Below are positions 6,896-9,381 of a DNA stretch of 9,381 nt, in pieces. The translations under genes and the position numbers were made by a program. The stretch's first letter is position 1, and each line of letters begins with the position of its first letter. The notes beneath the pieces were generated by a model. That model saw only the letters and a program-made list of their open reading frames with translations. It had not been told where the DNA came from and searched no databases. This DNA is from Oscillospiraceae bacterium (GTDB taxonomy: Bacteria; Bacillota; Clostridia; Oscillospirales; Oscillospiraceae): contig JAKSPP010000057.1 in the NCBI GenBank assembly GCA_024404735.1, positions 1 to 9,381 on the forward strand, given 5' to 3'.

Positions 6896-7615
6896 TTAAG
6901 AGTTTTCAATAGCCTTGCCCTGAACAACGGCATCGACTATGAAGAAGGGAGTTATGATCTGATCGGGATCAAGCTCGCCTACTTCTACGATTTCCTCTGC
7001 CTCAACGATAACGTGATCTGCGGCATTTGCAAATACGGGGTTGAAGTTTCTGGAGGTGTGCTTGAAGACACAGTTTCCGGACTTATCTGCCTTCCATGCG
7101 TGGATGAAGGCAACCTCTGCGTGGAGGGGGAGCTCAAGGATGTAGCGCTTGCCCTTCTGAGGCTCATCGGGCTCGACGAAACGGTACTTGCCCTGCTCGT
7201 CATCCCACTCGAGGAGCTGCTTGCCGTCCTGCATGGGGGTGTGAACACCGGTGGGGGTGAGGATACCACCGATGCCGGAGCCGCCTGCTCTTACCTTTTC
7301 GCAGATGGAGCCCTGGGGAACGAAGGTAACGTTAATCTCGCCTGCAACGACCTTCTCACAGGTCTCAACGTTGTTACCGATGTGGGAGCAGGTGATGTGC
7401 TTGATTTTGTTCTCGTGAACGAGCTTTCCGATTCCGCGGCCCTTAACGGAGGTGTTGTTGGAGATAACGGAAAGGTCGGTGATATCGGTCTTAAGGAGAG
7501 CATCGATAAGAGTCTCGGCAACACCGACGTTAACAAAGCCGGGGAGCAGGATGCTCATTCCGGTATGGCAGTACTTGGCAATAGCCTCGTCAACACTGAT
7601 AACCTTGGATTTCAT
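6896..7615 (-). CDS. atoD: Acetoacetate/butyrate:CoA-transferase, subunit A (AtoD/CtfA/ScoA type)
   Basis: The 239-residue product is the partner of the B subunit encoded directly downstream. It follows AtoD along its whole length: VISNNTSVKGRGIGKLV, HIGNNVETCEKVVAGEINV, FVPQGSICEKVRAGGSGIGG, LTPTGVHT, then SRNFNPVFANAADHVIVEAE and LDPDQIITPFFIVD. The N-terminal CoA-transferase signature, usually (D/N)G-x2-hydrophobic-GGF-x3-GxP, reads TGMSILLPGFVNVGVAE (residues 18-34), so D, one glycine and the final proline are all changed. A stretch near residues 120-150 (LEWDDEQGKYRFVEPDEPQK) is longer than in E. coli AtoD (220 residues). The ATG at 7615 has GTGAGG at 7627-7632, 11 bases upstream, and lies 17 bases after the thiolase stop. 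Both subunits should form one heteromeric enzyme. In lysine- or butyrate-fermenting anaerobes such pairs act on acetoacetate; the sequence alone does not decide the direction. Confidence 0.92.
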   Translation of the reverse strand: MKSKVISVDEAIAKYCHTGMSILLPGFVNVGVAETLIDALLKTDITDLSVISNNTSVKGRGIGKLVHENKIKHITCSHIGNNVETCEKVVAGEINVTFVPQGSICEKVRAGGSGIGGILTPTGVHTPMQDGKQLLEWDDEQGKYRFVEPDEPQKGKRYILELPLHAEVAFIHAWKADKSGNCVFKHTSRNFNPVFANAADHVIVEAEEIVEVGELDPDQIITPFFIVDAVVQGKAIENS

Positions 7616-7632
7616 TGTTTATAATACCTCAC

Positions 7633-8904
7633 TTAGCACTTTTCGAATGTGGTTGCAACGCCCATACCGCCGCCGATGCAGAGGGTTGCAAGACCCTTCT
7701 TTGCCTCGGGACGCTTCTGCATCTCGTGGAGAAGAGTTACAATAATTCTTGCGCCGGAGCAGCCTACGGGGTGGCCGATTGCAATGGCGCCGCCGTTTAC
7801 ATTGACCTTTTCCATATCAAAGCCGAGCTCTCTTGCAACAGCGATGGACTGAGCTGCAAATGCCTCGTTTGCCTCGATGAGGTCGAAGTCGGAGATAACT
7901 GTGCCGGACTTCTCCATAGCCTGACGGACAGCGGGAACGGGGCCTGTACCCATAATCTTGGGGTCTACGCCGCCCTGGCCCCAGCCGGTGAGCTTTGCCA
8001 TGGGCTTGAGATTGTACTTCTTAACAGCCTCTTCGGAGCAGAGGATGATGGCGGCAGCGCCGTCGTTAACGCCGGAAGCGTTGCCTGCGGTGATGCGGGG
8101 CTCGCCTACGGTGCAGTTTTCTCTGGTGGTCTTCTGAGCGTTGAAGGTATCGACCACGGTACCTCCATTAGAAACAAAAGCATTGTCGGAGGAAGCGGGG
8201 AAGGCTGCCTTCAGCTTTGCAAGACCCTCGGCGGTGGTGCCGGGACGAACGAACTCGTCGGTCTTGAAATCTACAACCTGCTTCTTTACCTTTACGGGAA
8301 CGGCAACGATTTCATCCTCAAAGCGATTTGCCTCGAGAGCCTTTGCTGCCTTCTGCTGAGAAGCGAGAGCAAAGTCATCGAGCTCCTGTCTGGTGATGCC
8401 CCAGACATCGGCGATGTTGTTTGCGGTGGTGCCCATGTGGTAATCATTCATTGCATCCCAGAGAGCATCGTTAACCATGGAGTCCTTCATCTTGCCATCG
8501 AACATTCTCTGGCCCCAGCGAGCGGAGGGAAGGAGGTAAGGAGCAGCGGACATATTCTCTGCACCGCCGCAGACAACGATTTCGGCATCACCGGCGAGGA
8601 TGGCGCGAGCGCCCTCGATGACGGTCTTCATACCGGAGCCGCAAACCATGTTAACGGAGTAAGCGGGAACTGCGAAGGGAACGCCTGCCTTGAGAGAGGC
8701 CTGTCTTGCGACGTTCTGGCCGAGGCCTGCGGAGATGCAGCAGCCGAAGATGACTTCGCTGACAGCTTCGGGGGCTATGCCTGCTCTGTTAAGAGCTTCT
8801 TTGATAACGATTCCGCCCATATCGGAGGGGTGAACATCCTTGAGGCTGCCGCCAAAAGTACCTACTGCGGTACGGCAGCAAGAGGCTACGTATAAATCTT
8901 TCAT
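7633..8904 (-). CDS. atoB: Acetyl-CoA C-acetyltransferase (thiolase) with an internal insertion
   Basis: The 423-residue product is a biosynthetic-type thiolase that reversibly condenses two acetyl-CoA to acetoacetyl-CoA. The catalytic set is complete: nucleophile C88 in VCGSGMKT, NEAF (346-349), H378 in GHPVGCSGAR and C409 in CIGGGMG. Thiolases of this group are about 390-395 residues long. The excess is one block at about 236-271, between EGLAKLKAAF and TAGNASGVNDGAAA, where the family normally has about six residues (KKDGTV-like) and this protein has about 36. The insert is in frame, with both flanks intact, so the protein is probably functional; it borders the AGNAS segment, which lies near the CoA pantetheine. 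ATG 8904 has GGGAGA at 8911-8916 with good spacing. The gene is first in a three-gene operon with atoD and atoA, under the promoter at 9005-9033. Product acetoacetyl-CoA would feed the CoA-transferase, or the flow may run the other way. Confidence 0.93.
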   Translation of the reverse strand: MKDLYVASCCRTAVGTFGGSLKDVHPSDMGGIVIKEALNRAGIAPEAVSEVIFGCCISAGLGQNVARQASLKAGVPFAVPAYSVNMVCGSGMKTVIEGARAILAGDAEIVVCGGAENMSAAPYLLPSARWGQRMFDGKMKDSMVNDALWDAMNDYHMGTTANNIADVWGITRQELDDFALASQQKAAKALEANRFEDEIVAVPVKVKKQVVDFKTDEFVRPGTTAEGLAKLKAAFPASSDNAFVSNGGTVVDTFNAQKTTRENCTVGEPRITAGNASGVNDGAAAIILCSEEAVKKYNLKPMAKLTGWGQGGVDPKIMGTGPVPAVRQAMEKSGTVISDFDLIEANEAFAAQSIAVARELGFDMEKVNVNGGAIAIGHPVGCSGARIIVTLLHEMQKRPEAKKGLATLCIGGGMGVATTFEKC

Positions 8905-8970
8905 ATTCTTTCTCCCGAAAAAAATAAAATAAACAAGTTGGATAAATTAAGGCAAAAATAATGTTGAATT

Positions 8971-8988
8971 CTTGACATTGGCATCAAG
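8971..8988. repeat. CTTGA-N8-TCAAG inverted repeat in the operon leader
   Basis: CTTGA (8971-8975) and TCAAG (8984-8988) form an inverted repeat just downstream of the predicted start point (near 8998). Further half-sites CTTGA (9001-9005) and TCAAG (9030-9034) flank the -10 and touch the -35 of the operon promoter. This could be a repressor site, but the half-sites are short and the region is AT-rich. Confidence 0.35.
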
Positions 8989-9004
8989 GCACAATATCCT
9001 CTTG

Positions 9005-9033
9005 AGTATAAACTTTATAATACAATAAGTCAA
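9005..9033 (-). promoter_or_regulatory. Sigma-A-type promoter of the thiolase/CoA-transferase operon
   Basis: On the minus strand TTGACT (9028-9033) and TATACT (9005-9010) are separated by exactly 17 bases, each one base off consensus. Transcription would start near 8998, giving a leader of about 94 nt before the thiolase ATG. A weaker pair closer to the gene, TTGATG with CATTAT at 18-bp spacing, could be secondary. Confidence 0.72.
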
Positions 9034-9159
9034 GCTTATAGTTGACAAAATATATATTCAATAGGTACTTTGCCTTGTTATTCATAGACAAAAAGAAAGA
9101 ACAGCTTTATCCCTTAAGTGTTTATTTCGGAAATATATAAAATAATTTTTGAAAAAGTC

Positions 9160-9188
9160 TTGACAAGAGAGAGCTTATTGATTATAAT
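9160..9188 (+). promoter_or_regulatory. Perfect-consensus promoter of tRNA-Ser
   Basis: TTGACA (9160-9165) and TATAAT (9183-9188) both match consensus exactly with the ideal 17-base spacing, as expected for a stable-RNA gene. Transcription would start near 9195, about 40 bases before the mature tRNA. The stretch 9040-9159 to the left is AT-rich intergenic DNA in which I see no gene. Confidence 0.93.
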
Positions 9189-9217
9189 AACAAAGCTTTA
9201 ATCAAATAAGGCTTTTT

Positions 9218-9229
9218 CCCCGAACGGGG
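9218..9229 (+). other. GC hairpin in the tRNA precursor leader
   Basis: CCCC (9218-9221), GAAC loop, GGGG (9226-9229) forms a compact hairpin ending six bases before the mature tRNA 5' end. It lies in the leader that RNase P removes, so it may affect precursor folding or processing. This is a short stem in a small window, so chance is possible. Confidence 0.4.
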
Positions 9230-9235
9230 CGACAT

Positions 9236-9328
9236 GGAGAAGTCGCGTAGCCCGGTCGAGCGCGCACGATTGGAAATCGTGTAATGGTCATAAGCCATTC
9301 GAGGGTTCGAATCCCTCCTTCTCCGCCA
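9236..9328 (+). tRNA. tRNA-Ser (anticodon GGA)
   Basis: A complete class II tRNA: acceptor stem GGAGAAG (9236-9242) with CTTCTCC (9318-9324); D arm in 9245-9263; anticodon stem CACGA/TCGTG (9265-9269, 9277-9281) with loop TTGGAAA and anticodon GGA at 9272-9274, reading UCC and UCU; long variable arm AATGG/CCATT (9283-9287, 9295-9299), the serine hallmark together with the anticodon; T arm GAGGG-TTCGAAT-CCCTC (9301-9317); discriminator G and genome-encoded CCA (9326-9328). All stems are fully paired. It is transcribed away from the thiolase operon from its own promoter and ends at its own terminator. Confidence 0.97.
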
Positions 9329-9330
9329 TG

Positions 9331-9365
9331 AAAACCCTGAAACCGCAAAGGTTTCGGGGTTTTTT
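9331..9365 (+). terminator. Terminator of tRNA-Ser
   Basis: CCCTGAAACC (9335-9344), loop GCAAA, GGTTTCGGGG (9350-9359) form a 10-bp stem with one G-T pair, extended by AAAA against the T-run, and six T follow (9360-9365). It begins three bases after the encoded CCA, so the transcript is a single tRNA with almost no trailer. The last 16 bases of the window hold nothing I recognise. Confidence 0.93.
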
Positions 9366-9381
9366 CATGTCTTTTCGGCCT

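Noticed and set aside
6880..6933. 18-residue N-terminal extension of the CoA-transferase B subunit from ATG 6933
   Set aside because: It would overlap the end of subunit A and lacks family similarity, while ATG 6879 has a strong AAGGAGG upstream and matches the family start.
6337..7624. Long plus-strand frames opposite both CoA-transferase subunits (6337-6912 and 6869-7624)
   Set aside because: They are shadows of two clearly recognised genes, with the same codon-bias cause and no family similarity.
7615..8895. 426-codon plus-strand open frame opposite the thiolase
   Set aside because: It is antisense to a thiolase with all catalytic motifs. Its length comes from the strong codon bias of that gene; the product is low-complexity with no recognisable motif and no good start signal.
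8972..9000. Plus-strand TTGACA-17-TATCCT promoter-like pair
   Set aside because: No plus-strand gene follows before the tRNA, which has its own perfect promoter; AT-rich DNA gives such matches easily.
9236..9381. tRNA-Ser as a mobile-element integration site
   Set aside because: No integrase, partial tRNA repeat or element end is visible; the window stops just after the tRNA terminator.

Overview
The window comes from a low-to-moderate GC, Gram-positive-type fermentative anaerobe, most likely a Clostridia member of the Bacillota. Evidence for this: strong AGGAGG-type ribosome binding sites, sigma-A-type promoters, U-tailed hairpin terminators, a secreted protein with S-layer homology (SLH) domains, and a short-chain acyl-CoA gene set typical of butyrate, acetoacetate or amino-acid fermenters. 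I cannot name the species.

Layout, left to right. (1) Positions 1-330, minus strand, hold the first 110 residues of a family I acyl-CoA:acetate/3-ketoacid CoA-transferase that runs off the window edge. It has its own promoter (402-430). (2) Positions 478-718, minus strand, are a decayed XRE-type helix-turn-helix regulator with a frameshift and an in-frame stop. Its terminator (446-476) survives just behind the ancestral stop. (3) Positions 910-4410, plus strand, encode a 1166-residue secreted surface protein: signal peptide, about six Ig-like/MBG-type modules, about 13 BspA-type leucine-rich repeats, then three SLH domains. Its extended -10 promoter lies inside a perfect 13-bp inverted repeat facing the dead regulator, and a strong terminator follows the gene. 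(4) Positions 4665-6056, minus strand, encode a polytopic NhaC-type Na+/H+ antiporter-family carrier, converging on the surface-protein gene. (5) Positions 6187-8904, minus strand, form a compact operon, thiolase -> CoA-transferase A -> CoA-transferase B, bounded by a good promoter (9005-9033) and a TTCG-loop terminator (6121-6158). (6) Positions 9160-9365, plus strand, hold a complete tRNA-Ser(GGA) gene with a perfect-consensus promoter and a terminator.

Working together: thiolase interconverts two acetyl-CoA with acetoacetyl-CoA, and the AtoD/AtoA pair moves CoA between acetoacetate and a short-chain acid such as acetate or butyrate. The NhaC-type carrier beside them could couple acid or ion movement to this metabolism, and the left-edge CoA-transferase adds another CoA exchange. 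The surface protein is a separate transcription unit and need not be related.

No defence system, CRISPR array, prophage or insertion sequence is visible. The points most worth a second look are the 30-residue insertion in the thiolase, the dead regulator facing an operator-like palindrome, the diverged CoA-binding signature in the CoA-transferase A subunit, and the nested hairpin at 4535-4596.
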